This document shows, piece by piece, positions 9,573 to 19,383 of a stretch of 64,000 nucleotides of DNA. The DNA comes from Treponema sp. (lineage in GTDB: Bacteria > Spirochaetota > Spirochaetia > Treponematales > Treponemataceae), in contig JAFSJW010000089.1 of assembly GCA_017449265.1 (NCBI GenBank), positions 105,673 through 169,672 of the forward strand. The letters are read 5' to 3'. Under the pieces are notes generated by a model that was given only the letters and a program-made list of their open reading frames with translations, had not been told where the DNA came from and made no database searches. Made by a program: the position numbers and the translations under genes. Position 1 is the first letter of the stretch. Every line of letters begins with the position of its first letter.

Positions 9573-10199
9573 TCAAGGCTTTGTCATTCCCAAAAGAACA
9601 TACATACCACTTCTTGTAAACTCCATTATGTCGGCAATGTATTCAATTGCGTCACTTTTCGGCACATTATGAAGAATAATGTCACAGAATGCGTTTATTA
9701 CGGTGGAAGCCATAAAATGAATTGTCATTTGCGAAACACGCTTTGAGGCAATTTTCTTGTCATACATCAAGTCAAAAGTCCTCTTACAGTTTTCTGTATA
9801 GAGTTCACAGATGTCTTCCTGAAAATGCTCATGCGTGCTTCCGGCAGACTTTGTAAGGAGAAGAGTAAATGCGTCAAAATGCTCATACATATAGTCCAAA
9901 AATCTTTCAGTTGATTTTTTTTCAGAATCTATATGCGTATGCATTCGGGAAAAAGTGAGGTCTGCGTGATTGTTTGAATCGGCAAGCATTATGACTTTTT
10001 TTGTAGTTTCAATGGCATCGTTAACAAGCGCGCAGAAAAAAGAATCCTTGTCCTTAAAGTGGCGATACATGGCTCCCGTAGTAACCCCTGCATTTGCGGC
10101 AATTTTCCGCAATGATGCTGAGATAAAGCCTTTTTCGAGAAATTCTTTTTTTGCGCTTTCCAAAAGTTTGTTTTTGGTTTCACCGGAGGATTCTGCCAT
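9573..10199 (-). CDS. TetR/AcrR family transcriptional regulator (second)
   Basis: A 208-residue predicted repressor. Helix-turn-helix about residues 8-55 with ASLRKIAANAG and the signature TTGAMYRHFKDKDSFF; the rest is the effector and dimer domain. The ATG at 10199 (MAESSG) is preferred over a TTG at 10235 because homology-like sequence begins there and the TTG lies within a TTGACA box that may be this gene's own -35. It is divergent from the MMPL exporter; three copies of the ATAACA-N-TGTTAT type lie between them, the classic setup for autorepression plus control of the exporter. It also faces the ABC pair convergently. Confidence 0.9.
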   Translation of the reverse strand: MAESSGETKNKLLESAKKEFLEKGFISASLRKIAANAGVTTGAMYRHFKDKDSFFCALVNDAIETTKKVIMLADSNNHADLTFSRMHTHIDSEKKSTERFLDYMYEHFDAFTLLLTKSAGSTHEHFQEDICELYTENCKRTFDLMYDKKIASKRVSQMTIHFMASTVINAFCDIILHNVPKSDAIEYIADIMEFTRSGMYVLLGMTKP

Positions 10200-10242
10200 G
10201 TGAGACAGTTTGCGACAAAAAAATCTATTTGTCAACGAAAAA

Positions 10243-10307
10243 TGTTAACACTGTTACCAAATTTACTTGACTGATAACAATGTTATTATTATGATAACAT
10301 TGTTATC
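10243..10307. promoter_or_regulatory. Operator array between tetR and the MMPL exporter
   Basis: Three sites: TTAACA-C-TGTTAC (10245-10257), ATAACA-A-TGTTAT (10274-10286) and the perfect GATAACA-T-TGTTATC (10293-10307). A TTGACT (10267-10272) adjoins the second. Centre spacing between the last two is 20 bp, about two helical turns, compatible with cooperative binding. Confidence 0.7.
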
Positions 10308-10420
10308 TTTTTTGCTGAGGGTTTATTACTACCCCTCAAAGCGGCGAAGTCAAGGCTTAAGCGTGAGCGTGCATTGACTCGACATATTGCATATAACTAA
10401 AGATTGGAGGAATGATAAAA

Positions 10421-12802
10421 ATGTCTGTTGAACGATTTAATAATTTTTTCCGCAAGTTCGGGAAATTTCAGATTAGTCATCGTTTTTTATTTCTGGTCGT
10501 TCTTGCTCTTATAACAGCCGTGGGCTTTTTCGGTCTGACGAAATTTCAGGCTGACACAAGCGAAGACGGATGGTTCGATAATTCGGAAGAAGTCAAGCGC
10601 AACCAAGATTATTTTGAGAGCATTTTTGGAAGCGACGATGCGATTATGGTCCTTGTAGAAAGCGATGATGTTTTTGCGCCAGAAGTTCTGGATGCAATCG
10701 CCCGTCTAGGTGACAGGCTGGAAATGGAAGTTCCTTACGCAGACAAGATTACTTCACTAATGAATCTCTCAATTTCCAAAGGAACAGTGGAAGGCTTTGA
10801 GGTCATAAATCCTTTTAAAGACGGAATCCCTGACATTTCCACGGAAGAAGGGAAGGCAGAGCTTGAAGAGAAAAAAGCCTTTATACTTTCACGCCGCTCA
10901 CTCGTAAACAATCTTGTGAGTGACGACGGGCGCGAAACCTGGGTTTTTCTCTCGCTCAATTCTTATGAATCAGCCGAGCAAAGTTCAATCGGAAAAGTGG
11001 CATACGACATCGTTCACAGCCCTGAATTCAAAAGTGAAAAATACACTTTGAAAGGAACTGGCATTGCTTACACAGAGTACGAGGAAGATTTTGTGACAGG
11101 AAAAGAATGTGCCACCCGAATAGGAATCGGTTTTTTGGTGATGATTTTCTGCCTTTTGCTTTTCGTCCGCTCACTTCGCGGCCTTATAGTCCCAGTCACT
11201 TCCACCGTATGCGGAATCGTTTGCATTTTAGGGTATTCTTCGCTTTTCGGAATCAAATCCAACCTTACGATGCTGGCTCTTCCAGTCTTGCTCGGAATGG
11301 CTCTCTCTGTGGGCTATTCGATTCACTATATCAATGAGTTCAGGCTGCATTTCCGCACCACAGGACTTCGTAAAGAAAGCGTAATCAAGGCTGTTGAGGA
11401 AACTGGCTGGCCAATTCTCTTTACGGTAATCACTACTATGGCCTCAATGATTTCCTTTATGACAGTCGGAATCGGAGACTTAAAATGGGTGGGCGGCATT
11501 TGTTCGGCAATCGTCTTTGCGACTTATATGTATGTCATCATTTTGATTCCGATATTCCTGAGTTTCGGAAAAGATAAGAAAGGGGCTGCCGTAAACAAAA
11601 CGGACTTGCAGAAAGAAACTTTCCACGTTATAAATAAAACAACAAAAGCAGAACGATTTTTTGAAAATCTTGGCGGACATATCGTAAAAATCCGCTGGCT
11701 TATCGTGGGCGTAAGCGCGGCAATTATCATTGCTTGTGTTCCGGGCTGCTTCAAACTTAGCGTGAACATGGACTACATCGAGATGATGGGACAGAAGATT
11801 CCTTATGTGCGAGAGCTTCTTTCGATTCTGGAAGCAAAACTCGGAAGTCAGTACGAATACAATGTTATGATTGAGTTTCCGGAAGAAGATGCTTTCAAAA
11901 TCCCCGAGAACATGAAAAATCTTGATGTGCTGGAAGAAAAAATTTCGCACCTAAAACTCACACGCTGGAGCGGAGATGAGCCTAGAATTACGAGCGTGAC
12001 CGACATCGTAAAAGAAACAAACCGATGCTTAAACGAAGACAGCATGGATTTTTACAAAGTTCCGGATGCGCAGGATTTACTGACCCAGGAACTATTCCTT
12101 TACGAAATGAGCGGAGGCGACAATCTGTCAAAATGGCTTTCCACCGACTACCGAACTACTTTCCTTCATGTGGACTTGAACGGTTACGATGCGAACCAGA
12201 TTGTTTCGGATATTGAGAGTGCAAAAGCTGAGGCACGGAAATTGTTCCCCGAAGCGAATATTGGAGTTGTAGGGCAGGTGGTAAATTATGCCGCCATGAA
12301 CGAAAAACTTGTCAAAGGCGAGCTGAAATCATTTCTTTTCAGTTTTGTGATTATTGCAATCCTGATGATTATCGCATTTTCAAGTTTTACCACGGGCATT
12401 ATAGGAATGATTCCGAACCTTGCGCCAGTTCTGTTTATTGGAGCATTTATGGGCTGGGGCGGAATCTCCCTTGATATGCTCACAATGACCGTAATGCCCA
12501 TGATTCTTGGAATCGCCGTAGACGACACGATTCACTTTACAAACCGAACAAAGCTGGAATTTGAGCGCACAGGAAATTACCGTGAAGCTATCAAAATCAC
12601 ATTCCGGGAAATCGGAAAAACGCTGGGCATGACGACTTTTATTTTGTGTTCTATGTTCGCAGTATTCTGCACAAGTCCAATGAACGCTCTTTCAAGAATC
12701 GGACTTCTAACGATTATCGGTCTAGGCTCCGCATTGATTGCAGATTACACGCTCACTCCAGTTTTGCTTTATATAACAAAACCGTTCGGAAAAGAGAAGT
12801 AA
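10421..12802 (+). CDS. RND superfamily exporter, MMPL/hydrophobe-type permease
   Basis: A 793-residue inner-membrane protein of the MMPL/RND type, which uses the proton gradient to move lipids, hopanoid-like or hydrophobic compounds. It has the family's duplicated layout: one helix (about 22-40), a large external loop (42-215), five helices (220-385), a second lone helix (about 420-440), a second loop and five closing helices (635-790). The second half has the proton-relay-like GIAVDDTIHF. The ATG at 10421 is chosen: GGAGG is 10 bp upstream, while an ATG at 10412 abuts it. No periplasmic adaptor is adjacent. Control by the neighbouring TetR is likely. Confidence 0.88.
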   Translation: MSVERFNNFFRKFGKFQISHRFLFLVVLALITAVGFFGLTKFQADTSEDGWFDNSEEVKRNQDYFESIFGSDDAIMVLVESDDVFAPEVLDAIARLGDRLEMEVPYADKITSLMNLSISKGTVEGFEVINPFKDGIPDISTEEGKAELEEKKAFILSRRSLVNNLVSDDGRETWVFLSLNSYESAEQSSIGKVAYDIVHSPEFKSEKYTLKGTGIAYTEYEEDFVTGKECATRIGIGFLVMIFCLLLFVRSLRGLIVPVTSTVCGIVCILGYSSLFGIKSNLTMLALPVLLGMALSVGYSIHYINEFRLHFRTTGLRKESVIKAVEETGWPILFTVITTMASMISFMTVGIGDLKWVGGICSAIVFATYMYVIILIPIFLSFGKDKKGAAVNKTDLQKETFHVINKTTKAERFFENLGGHIVKIRWLIVGVSAAIIIACVPGCFKLSVNMDYIEMMGQKIPYVRELLSILEAKLGSQYEYNVMIEFPEEDAFKIPENMKNLDVLEEKISHLKLTRWSGDEPRITSVTDIVKETNRCLNEDSMDFYKVPDAQDLLTQELFLYEMSGGDNLSKWLSTDYRTTFLHVDLNGYDANQIVSDIESAKAEARKLFPEANIGVVGQVVNYAAMNEKLVKGELKSFLFSFVIIAILMIIAFSSFTTGIIGMIPNLAPVLFIGAFMGWGGISLDMLTMTVMPMILGIAVDDTIHFTNRTKLEFERTGNYREAIKITFREIGKTLGMTTFILCSMFAVFCTSPMNALSRIGLLTIIGLGSALIADYTLTPVLLYITKPFGKEK

Positions 12803-12808
12803 GTTTCT

Positions 12809-12851
12809 CAGAATGTGTAAAAGAAGAAAAAACTCTCTTTTACACATTCTG
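12809..12851. terminator. Bidirectional terminator between MMPL and NHLM ABC genes
   Basis: A perfect 16-bp stem CAGAATGTGTAAAAGA (12809-12824)/TCTTTTACACATTCTG (12836-12851). The last codons and stop of the minus-strand ABC gene lie inside the stem. Confidence 0.75.
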
Positions 12852-15404
12852 CCTTTTCGCAAGTTGTGCGAAATATCCGTTCTGCCTCATAAGCTCATCG
12901 TAGTTGCCCTGCTCCACTACCGCACCGTCTTTCATCACATAGATTTTGTCAGCATTAATGATTGTAGAAAGTCTGTGCGCAATTATGATTCTTGTAACTT
13001 TAAGCTCGTCAAGGCTCTTTCGCACAACAAGCTGAGTAAGATTGTCAAGCGCGCTCGTAGCCTCATCGAAAATCAAAACGCTCGGTCTTCGGATAATTGC
13101 GCGGGCTATAATCAGACGCTGGAGCTGACCTCCAGAAAGCGTAGCACCTCCAGCTGGAATCATAGTGAACATTCCCATCGGCATTTCCGAAATGTCCTTG
13201 TCAAAAGAAACTTTTTTGGCGGCTTCCCATGCGTCGTTTTCTTTGAGTCCCGAACTTCCGATGATATTCTGCAAGACAGTTCCTTGCAAAACAGTGTCGT
13301 TCTGTAAGACTACGCCAAGCTGACGGCGGAGCGAACCTATATCGACCGAAGAAATATCCTGGCTGTCAAAGAAAATCGCGCCCGACTCTGGTTTTTCAAA
13401 ACCAAGCAGCATACGCATAAGCGTAGATTTTCCTGCCCCCGAAGTTCCTACTACGGCTACGAATTCGCCCTCTTTTATGCTCATGTTCACATCTTTCAGA
13501 ACGAGAGGCGAATCCTTAGAATAGCGGAAACTAAGATGGCTTATTTCTATATTGCCTCGGAGCTTATCAACTGGCGGCTTGGAAGATTCAATCTCAGGCT
13601 TTGCATCAAGAATCGGCTGTATTCGTTTTGAAAGCGGAATAACATTTCGGATTTGTAGCAGCGAGCCTGCGACTCCGAGAAATGCCCCCTGAAACGAAGA
13701 ATACGCGCTCAAAAACGCCATAAAAGTTCCGGTCGTAAGTCCGCTGATTGATTGCATTCGTAATCCACGACCATAAAGATAATAGAAGACAATGCTCACT
13801 ACCGTAGGATAAACGGTATTGATTAGGGAGCTTATGATGCCCACAAGACCGAGAGTATAGCTGATTTTTGACTGACGGATGTACTCGCCCGACCACTGCG
13901 CAAAAAATCTTTTCTCAGAATGAGAATTTGTAATTTTTTCGATGCCGTTCAAAAATTGAAGAAGCATACCCTGAATTTTTCCCTGACAATCAATCAGAAC
14001 TTTTTCCCATTTGTATGTAAGGAAACAGAAAAAAGCAGAAATAATAATCGGGAAGATACAAAACAGAATGCCCCATTTTGCGAAATAGCCTGAAAATCGG
14101 AAGCACTGGAACAAATAAACAAAGCTGAAAATAAAATTCATAAAGACAGAAAGGACAATATTGAAAATTGCCCTTCGGATTTCGCCTATTGTCATAGTGC
14201 GGGCAGCCAAGTCACCCGAAGAAAAGTTTTTGAAAAAATCAACTGGGAGCTTCAACAGTCTGTCCATGACCGCAGCTTGCAAATCACTGTCAGCCTTTGT
14301 TTCCATTCGCATATTTGCAAAATATTTCGCAATGCCACCAATCATAGAAGAAATATTACAGAAAAAAACAAGGAAACAAATCTGAATTGCCTGACTTCTT
14401 GCAGCCTCAGGAATTACATTATCGATGAAATTGCGTGTAATAAGAGGCGTAATAAGACCAATCAGAGTGCACATAAGACCGATTATGACGAACCTTGCGA
14501 CGTCACGCTTGATGTCCATGAGAACGAAGCGGCAGATTGTCTTAATTGAAATTCTTTCTTCCGCCATGTTTTTGTAAATCATAATTGCCATAGGATAAAT
14601 CTGCTTGGCGTTCTTTTTCGTGACTGGAATTTCAACATTGTTCGTCGGGTCTATAATTTTGTACCCCGAAGTATTTTTGTTTTTTATGAGAGCAACAGGA
14701 ACAAGCCCTTCGGAAGTATCATTTTCAATGGAAATATTAATATCACCGTCTTTTTTGTAGAATCCAACTAAGTGACCATTGTCTTCTTTGTACCATTTTT
14801 CGCGAAGAACGACCTCACGCACGCGAACAGTGTTGTCTTTGGCAAGTTTCTGCACTCCAGCTTTCGTAGGCTCGTAGCTTTTATCAGGAAGCTGATGGAT
14901 TTGAAGGCCTCCCATATTTTTGGCGACAATCTTAAAAACCTTAACGATAGGAAAATCATCAGAACGGTAAATATTCGTATTCGTTACATTTTTGTTCACC
15001 ACGGAAGAAATGTTCGCAAGCGCATCAGAAAAAGCATAATCAGCTGTTCGCTGCTGCCTGATTGAACGCAAATTTTCCCAAGCAAAGTTAGTTTCCGCAT
15101 TAATGATTATATTTTTTTGCCATTCAACCGCTTTTTCTTTGAAATTCGGGTCTGACGGCTCTACAAACTCAATTTCAGTTCCGTTTGTTCCGGCAAGAAT
15201 TATGTCATATTTTTCGTTGCCACAAATATTCGGAAAAGTCTCGCCTTCGCCGAAATTAGCAATCTCGTGACGCGCACCAGTCCGTCCGTCGGCCAGTTTT
15301 TTTACAAGAAAGAGATAACCATGTCCGCGAATCACTTTGATTTCGTACGGCGAACCGTCCAAAGTGAGAATTTTTGTGTTATTGATAGAATATGTTTTTG
15401 GCAT
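12840..15404 (-). CDS. NHLM/NHLP-type bacteriocin export ABC transporter, permease/ATPase subunit (ABC2)
   Basis: An 854-residue protein. It has a long soluble N-terminal region (about 1-305), a six-helix membrane domain (about 310-590) and an ATPase domain (about 620-850) with Walker A VGTSGAGKST, signature LSGGQLQR, Walker B VLIFDEATSALD and IIIAHRLS. There is no leader-peptidase domain. The long N-terminal extension and pairing with a C39-type ABC gene fit the second ABC protein of NHLM systems (TIGR03797-like), which export peptides made with nitrile-hydratase-like or Nif11-like leaders. It lies downstream of the peptidase ABC gene, with a 168-bp gap. Confidence 0.85.
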   Translation of the reverse strand: MPKTYSINNTKILTLDGSPYEIKVIRGHGYLFLVKKLADGRTGARHEIANFGEGETFPNICGNEKYDIILAGTNGTEIEFVEPSDPNFKEKAVEWQKNIIINAETNFAWENLRSIRQQRTADYAFSDALANISSVVNKNVTNTNIYRSDDFPIVKVFKIVAKNMGGLQIHQLPDKSYEPTKAGVQKLAKDNTVRVREVVLREKWYKEDNGHLVGFYKKDGDINISIENDTSEGLVPVALIKNKNTSGYKIIDPTNNVEIPVTKKNAKQIYPMAIMIYKNMAEERISIKTICRFVLMDIKRDVARFVIIGLMCTLIGLITPLITRNFIDNVIPEAARSQAIQICFLVFFCNISSMIGGIAKYFANMRMETKADSDLQAAVMDRLLKLPVDFFKNFSSGDLAARTMTIGEIRRAIFNIVLSVFMNFIFSFVYLFQCFRFSGYFAKWGILFCIFPIIISAFFCFLTYKWEKVLIDCQGKIQGMLLQFLNGIEKITNSHSEKRFFAQWSGEYIRQSKISYTLGLVGIISSLINTVYPTVVSIVFYYLYGRGLRMQSISGLTTGTFMAFLSAYSSFQGAFLGVAGSLLQIRNVIPLSKRIQPILDAKPEIESSKPPVDKLRGNIEISHLSFRYSKDSPLVLKDVNMSIKEGEFVAVVGTSGAGKSTLMRMLLGFEKPESGAIFFDSQDISSVDIGSLRRQLGVVLQNDTVLQGTVLQNIIGSSGLKENDAWEAAKKVSFDKDISEMPMGMFTMIPAGGATLSGGQLQRLIIARAIIRRPSVLIFDEATSALDNLTQLVVRKSLDELKVTRIIIAHRLSTIINADKIYVMKDGAVVEQGNYDELMRQNGYFAQLAKRQNV

Positions 15405-15571
15405 GATAAAAATTATCGTTCAGTCTATAGCAAAATTCAGAATTTATCAAACTATCTGGTTAAGTATAGTTATCCACCTAAATCTTTATTTTCATAAAGC
15501 GATGCTATCAAAAAAACTGTACCACAGATTTCTTGATTTCAGACTCTGACGGCACTCATTATGAAAAAATT

Positions 15572-17863
15572 TTACATCGTCTTAACTAGTTCCGAATAAA
15601 CTCCGCCCTGCTCCATAAGCTCGTCGTGAGTTCCCCTTTGAACTATATTCCCGTGATCCAAAACGATTATTTCGTCCGAATCGCGTATCGTCGAAAGCCT
15701 GTGCGCGATTATGATGCTCGTGCAGCCACGGCGGCGGATGTTCTGGTCTACAATCTGCTCGGTGATTGCATCGAGCGCGCTTGTAGCTTCATCCATGATT
15801 ATGATTCTTGGGTTTGTGGCGAGTGCGCGGGCAATCTCAAGCCGTTGCTTCTGACCGCCGCTAAAATTTCTTCCGCCCTCGCTTACCTGTGAGAAATATC
15901 CGCCTTGCCTTGAAGTGATAACATCGTGAATGCACGCGTCTTTTGCAGCCTGAATGTAGACTTCCTCAGGAATCGTAGAGTTCCACATCGTGATATTGTC
16001 TTTGATAGTTCCCTCAAAAAGCGAAATGCTCTGGTTCACCACGGAAACTGATGCTGCAAAAGTTTTTCTGTCAATTTCGCTCAGAGGCTTTCCGTCAAAC
16101 AAAAGCTCCCCGCTCCACAAAGGATATGTTGCGCTGATTAGCTTTCCGATTGTGGACTTACCGCTTCCAGTTGCCCCAACAAGCGCGACTCTCTTTCCGG
16201 GAGTGAATTCAATATCAAGTCCGTTAATAAGCGGAGAAGCCAGCGGAGAATAGCCGAAAACTGCTTTTTTCAGCGAAATATACCCTTCCAGCTTTCTGAT
16301 TGGAGCGTAAAAAGGACGCTCGCCCATTATACTAATCGCAGATATCATGTCATCGGGGGCTGTAACCGAGTCACTTTCTGCGTTTCCCCCAGCCGGAGGC
16401 ACTGAGCTTTTCAAAACAGATTTTCCCTTTTTCGCCGGCGTTGGTTTTTCAAAATCATCCTTGAAAATCTTCGGGACAGGATATTCCATTACATCATCAA
16501 TTCGCTGCATATCGGCGTTAGCAGAAAGAAGAGAAGAACCCAAACTCAGAAAAGAATTGATTGGAGTTGCAAAGTGTGACTGCAAAATCTGGAACGCCAT
16601 AAGCATACCGATTGTAAGATGACCGTCCATAACACGAAGCGCGCCAAGTCCCAGAATCAATATTCCCTGAATTTGAGAAATTGTTTCCGGCACGATTGAA
16701 TTCGCCGTGTTCGTTTTTACAAGTCTCTGATTCTCCAAAATCACTTTTGCCTGCTGACCAGACCACTGCATGAAAAAATCGTTTTCTGAGCCGGAAGCCT
16801 TGAGAGATTCAATCATCTCAATTCCGGACATCGTAATTCCGCTGAGTTTTCCGCCTTCCATCTCTATTTTGAAAGACTTGTTCTTAACACGCTCGCTAGT
16901 AATCTTAAAAATCACTACAACTAAAATCGTGAGAGAAACTGAAATAATCGTGAGCGGAACATCGTACATGAACATAAGCGCAAGGAAAAAAAATGTACTG
17001 AAAAGATTTATCACCACGCCTATAAGCTGCCCAGAAACAAGGCTCGCAATCGAATCGCACGAAGAAATACGGTTGCAAAGCTCGCCGGGAAGCCTCTGGA
17101 CGAAAAATTGCATCGGCATCCTGAAAATATGCTCTATGAATTTTGATGCGGAGGAAAGACTGAGACGCACCTGAAAGCGCATCAAGACCGAATTCTGAAT
17201 TGCCTGCAAAACAGTTGAAATCAAACAGGTAAGAGCCATCACCATCAAAAGGGGTTTTAAAAGCCCGATTGAATTTTTGACAAGAATCTCATCGATGAAA
17301 AAGCGCGAGAAAGTCGGATAAATAAATCCGGGAATAAAATAGAGAAAACTCAAGAATCCGAGGAAAGTGAAAATTGAAGAAAGTCCGCCAAGCCGCTTCT
17401 TGAGCCTGTTCCAAATTCTGGGTTTTTCGCCTGAAAGAACAAAATTTTCCCCGGGCTTAAAAGTAAGAACTACACCCGTGAACGACTCGTCAAATTCGTC
17501 CATATCAACGGAACGCCGCCCTACCCCAGGATCATTTATAACAACTGAGTGCCGCTTAAATCTCTCAAAAACAACAAAGTGATTGAAATTCCAGAAAATA
17601 ATAGCAGGCTCTTTCAATTCACGGAGCGCATCGACCTCCATTTTAAAGCCTTTCGCCTCTAGGCCGTAGCGTTTGGCAGCCTTTATGATATTGCTGGCTT
17701 TAGTTCCGTCACGCGAAACACCGCACTCCATACGAAGCTCTTCCAAAGAAACATATTTGTGATAATAAGAAAGAATCATCGAAAGACTTGCAGCCCCACA
17801 CTCAAGGGCTTCCATCTGTAAAACTGTCGGTGTCTTAGTTTTTCTGAAAATAGGAAATTTCAT
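15572..17863 (-). CDS. NHLM/NHLP-type export ABC transporter with C39 leader peptidase (ABC1)
   Basis: A 763-residue processing exporter: it should cut a precursor after a double-Gly-type leader and export the core. The C39 peptidase domain (about 1-140) has catalytic Cys22 in LECGAASLS, His95 in WNFNHFVVF and Asp111 in INDPGVG. The membrane domain is about 155-460. The ATPase domain (about 530-760) has GATGSGKST, FSGGQKQR and IIIMDEATSALD. The linker (about 465-525) has an odd stretch (PPAGGNAESDSV; DNA about 16340-16400) resembling the repeats in the other ABC genes. The start has no clear ribosome-binding site. It matches the TIGR03796-like NHLM family in layout. The precursor was not found. 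Confidence 0.9.
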   Translation of the reverse strand: MKFPIFRKTKTPTVLQMEALECGAASLSMILSYYHKYVSLEELRMECGVSRDGTKASNIIKAAKRYGLEAKGFKMEVDALRELKEPAIIFWNFNHFVVFERFKRHSVVINDPGVGRRSVDMDEFDESFTGVVLTFKPGENFVLSGEKPRIWNRLKKRLGGLSSIFTFLGFLSFLYFIPGFIYPTFSRFFIDEILVKNSIGLLKPLLMVMALTCLISTVLQAIQNSVLMRFQVRLSLSSASKFIEHIFRMPMQFFVQRLPGELCNRISSCDSIASLVSGQLIGVVINLFSTFFFLALMFMYDVPLTIISVSLTILVVVIFKITSERVKNKSFKIEMEGGKLSGITMSGIEMIESLKASGSENDFFMQWSGQQAKVILENQRLVKTNTANSIVPETISQIQGILILGLGALRVMDGHLTIGMLMAFQILQSHFATPINSFLSLGSSLLSANADMQRIDDVMEYPVPKIFKDDFEKPTPAKKGKSVLKSSVPPAGGNAESDSVTAPDDMISAISIMGERPFYAPIRKLEGYISLKKAVFGYSPLASPLINGLDIEFTPGKRVALVGATGSGKSTIGKLISATYPLWSGELLFDGKPLSEIDRKTFAASVSVVNQSISLFEGTIKDNITMWNSTIPEEVYIQAAKDACIHDVITSRQGGYFSQVSEGGRNFSGGQKQRLEIARALATNPRIIIMDEATSALDAITEQIVDQNIRRRGCTSIIIAHRLSTIRDSDEIIVLDHGNIVQRGTHDELMEQGGVYSELVKTM

Positions 17864-17912
17864 CGTGCTAAGTATAATTTAATTTTTGAGAATTGTCATT
17901 TAAAAAAATGCA

Positions 17913-17949
17913 GAAACAGCCCCTTTAGAAGAGTCAAAGGGGCTGTTTC
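17913..17949 (-). terminator. Rho-independent terminator after the HAD lipoprotein gene
   Basis: Perfect 14-bp stem GAAACAGCCCCTTT (17913-17926)/AAAGGGGCTGTTTC (17936-17949), followed on the minus strand by TGCATTTTTTT. It separates the HAD gene from the NHLM ABC genes. Confidence 0.9.
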
Positions 17950-17961
17950 CGTTACTTTCAA

Positions 17962-18996
17962 TTATTTCTTCTTAACACTGTCACCGTAAATCGTTTTCCA
18001 GTCATTTTTCATTGAAACAGAAATCCAGCCGTATTTTTCAGACTCCGATTTCATTTTTTCGGCTTTTTTCATGTTTCCGTACTCTCTCTCAAGGTCATCG
18101 CAGCTGAGCATGAATCCAAGAGCCTTGTACTTGTTGTTTGTAATCGAATAATTAATCATACTCGCATCAGTTGTGCTGTTACCGAATGCAAGAACAGGCT
18201 GCACGCCTATCTCACGAACAATCGTGACGACCTTGTTCATCTGAAGATTTTTTACGATGTTTTTTCCGCCCATAACAAGCTCATCACCAGAATTGAATGT
18301 GTATGAAAGCGAATCTTCCCCGCCCTGATTGCGGCAGATAACAACACTGTCCGAGCCGATAATCTGATTCGGAGGAAGTTTCAGAGTTTCCATGACGAGC
18401 GGACGAATCGTGAACCGGTCAGTTCCTGTCGAAACATAAACCGTGAACTGATTATCAATAAGATACTGAACTATTTGAGCCATCGGTCTGTAATACGCTT
18501 CGGCTCTTTTCATTCCGTTGTAGCCAGGCTGCTCGGTCTGCATGAAAGCCCGGACATAATCAAAATATTCGGAAAGTTTCATACCTTTGTAAGCACTTGC
18601 AAGAAGTCTCTCATACTCAGCGTCCAAAGGCGGAACGACGCCTGTCTCGCGGAATTTTTTCGCGATTGCAAGCTGGCTTTCGTTGGGCGTGTAATTCGGG
18701 TCATCAAGCACTCGGTGAATGAAAAGCTGAAAATCAAAATAAGTCGGATTCGTTTCGCAGAAAAGAGTGCCGTCCCAGTCAAAAATTGCAATTCTGTTTT
18801 CAACAGGAATAAAATCCGGGCTGCTCTTTTTGGTTACAGAGCTGACATATTCAATAAGAGCTTTTTTTGCAGGGGCTTCATCAGTCCAAAGTGAAAGCGG
18901 ATTCTGGCTATTCGTGCCACCAGGAACGCTGGCGCAAGAAACAAATACAATGCCAATAAAAGCAAGCAGGAAAAGTGATTTTAGTGATTTTTTCAT
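17962..18996 (-). CDS. HAD-superfamily phosphatase-like lipoprotein
   Basis: A 344-residue predicted lipoprotein: the signal ends in a lipobox VSCAS (Cys near residue 21). The HAD core is present: motif I IAIFDWDGTLF with nucleophile Asp, motif II YVSTGTDRF, and the acidic motif AFGNSTTDASM. This fits a phosphoserine-phosphatase-like or acid phosphatase fold acting outside the cytoplasm; substrate unknown. AGGAG lies six bases before the ATG at 18996; an in-frame TTG three bases upstream is less likely. It is cut off from the downstream ABC genes by a strong terminator, so a role in peptide export is uncertain. Confidence 0.85.
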   Translation of the reverse strand: MKKSLKSLFLLAFIGIVFVSCASVPGGTNSQNPLSLWTDEAPAKKALIEYVSSVTKKSSPDFIPVENRIAIFDWDGTLFCETNPTYFDFQLFIHRVLDDPNYTPNESQLAIAKKFRETGVVPPLDAEYERLLASAYKGMKLSEYFDYVRAFMQTEQPGYNGMKRAEAYYRPMAQIVQYLIDNQFTVYVSTGTDRFTIRPLVMETLKLPPNQIIGSDSVVICRNQGGEDSLSYTFNSGDELVMGGKNIVKNLQMNKVVTIVREIGVQPVLAFGNSTTDASMINYSITNNKYKALGFMLSCDDLEREYGNMKKAEKMKSESEKYGWISVSMKNDWKTIYGDSVKKK

Positions 18997-18999
18997 CAA

Positions 19000-19383
19000 A
19001 AACTCCTTATTTTATTTCGCCTTAAAGAAAAGCAAAATGATATGTGCTAGAAAATTTCCGTGACTTTTTTTGTTCAATAATAGAACTCAAAAAAGCCAAA
19101 TTTTCTTAGCAATATAACAGAGCTAGTCGGAAAACTGAAGTTTCAGAACAGCTCTAATTATTTATACGAATGACTTTAAAAAAAAGCTAAAAATTATACT
19201 CTTAATGTTTCGGAAAAAAAATTCATTCTTTTTCTAGAATTATCTCTTAGTATTATACAATAGAAGAAAATGTGGTGCAATTATTATAATTTCATTCCGC
19301 TTCAGATTTCATGGTATGAAATTTTGAGTAGTTTCCATCATATGATACTGAAAAAAGTAAAAAAAATATGCTAGAATATTTTT
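19000..19383. other. Intergenic stretch, AT-rich, with one hairpin element
   Basis: Divergent promoter region between the HAD lipoprotein (minus) and the HExxH protein (plus). Apart from the hairpin at 19119-19155 no gene or leader-peptide-like frame was found on either strand. Confidence 0.6.
19119..19155. repeat. Dispersed hairpin element, copy 3
   Basis: Arms AGAGCT/AGCTCT enclose GGAAAACTGAAGTTTC, almost the sequence seen at 958-994; here the inner stem is slightly degenerate. Confidence 0.6.

Noticed and set aside
15405..15571. Candidate leader peptide between the two NHLM ABC genes
   Set aside because: Short frames there have no double-Gly-type leader, no ribosome-binding site and stop within a few codons.
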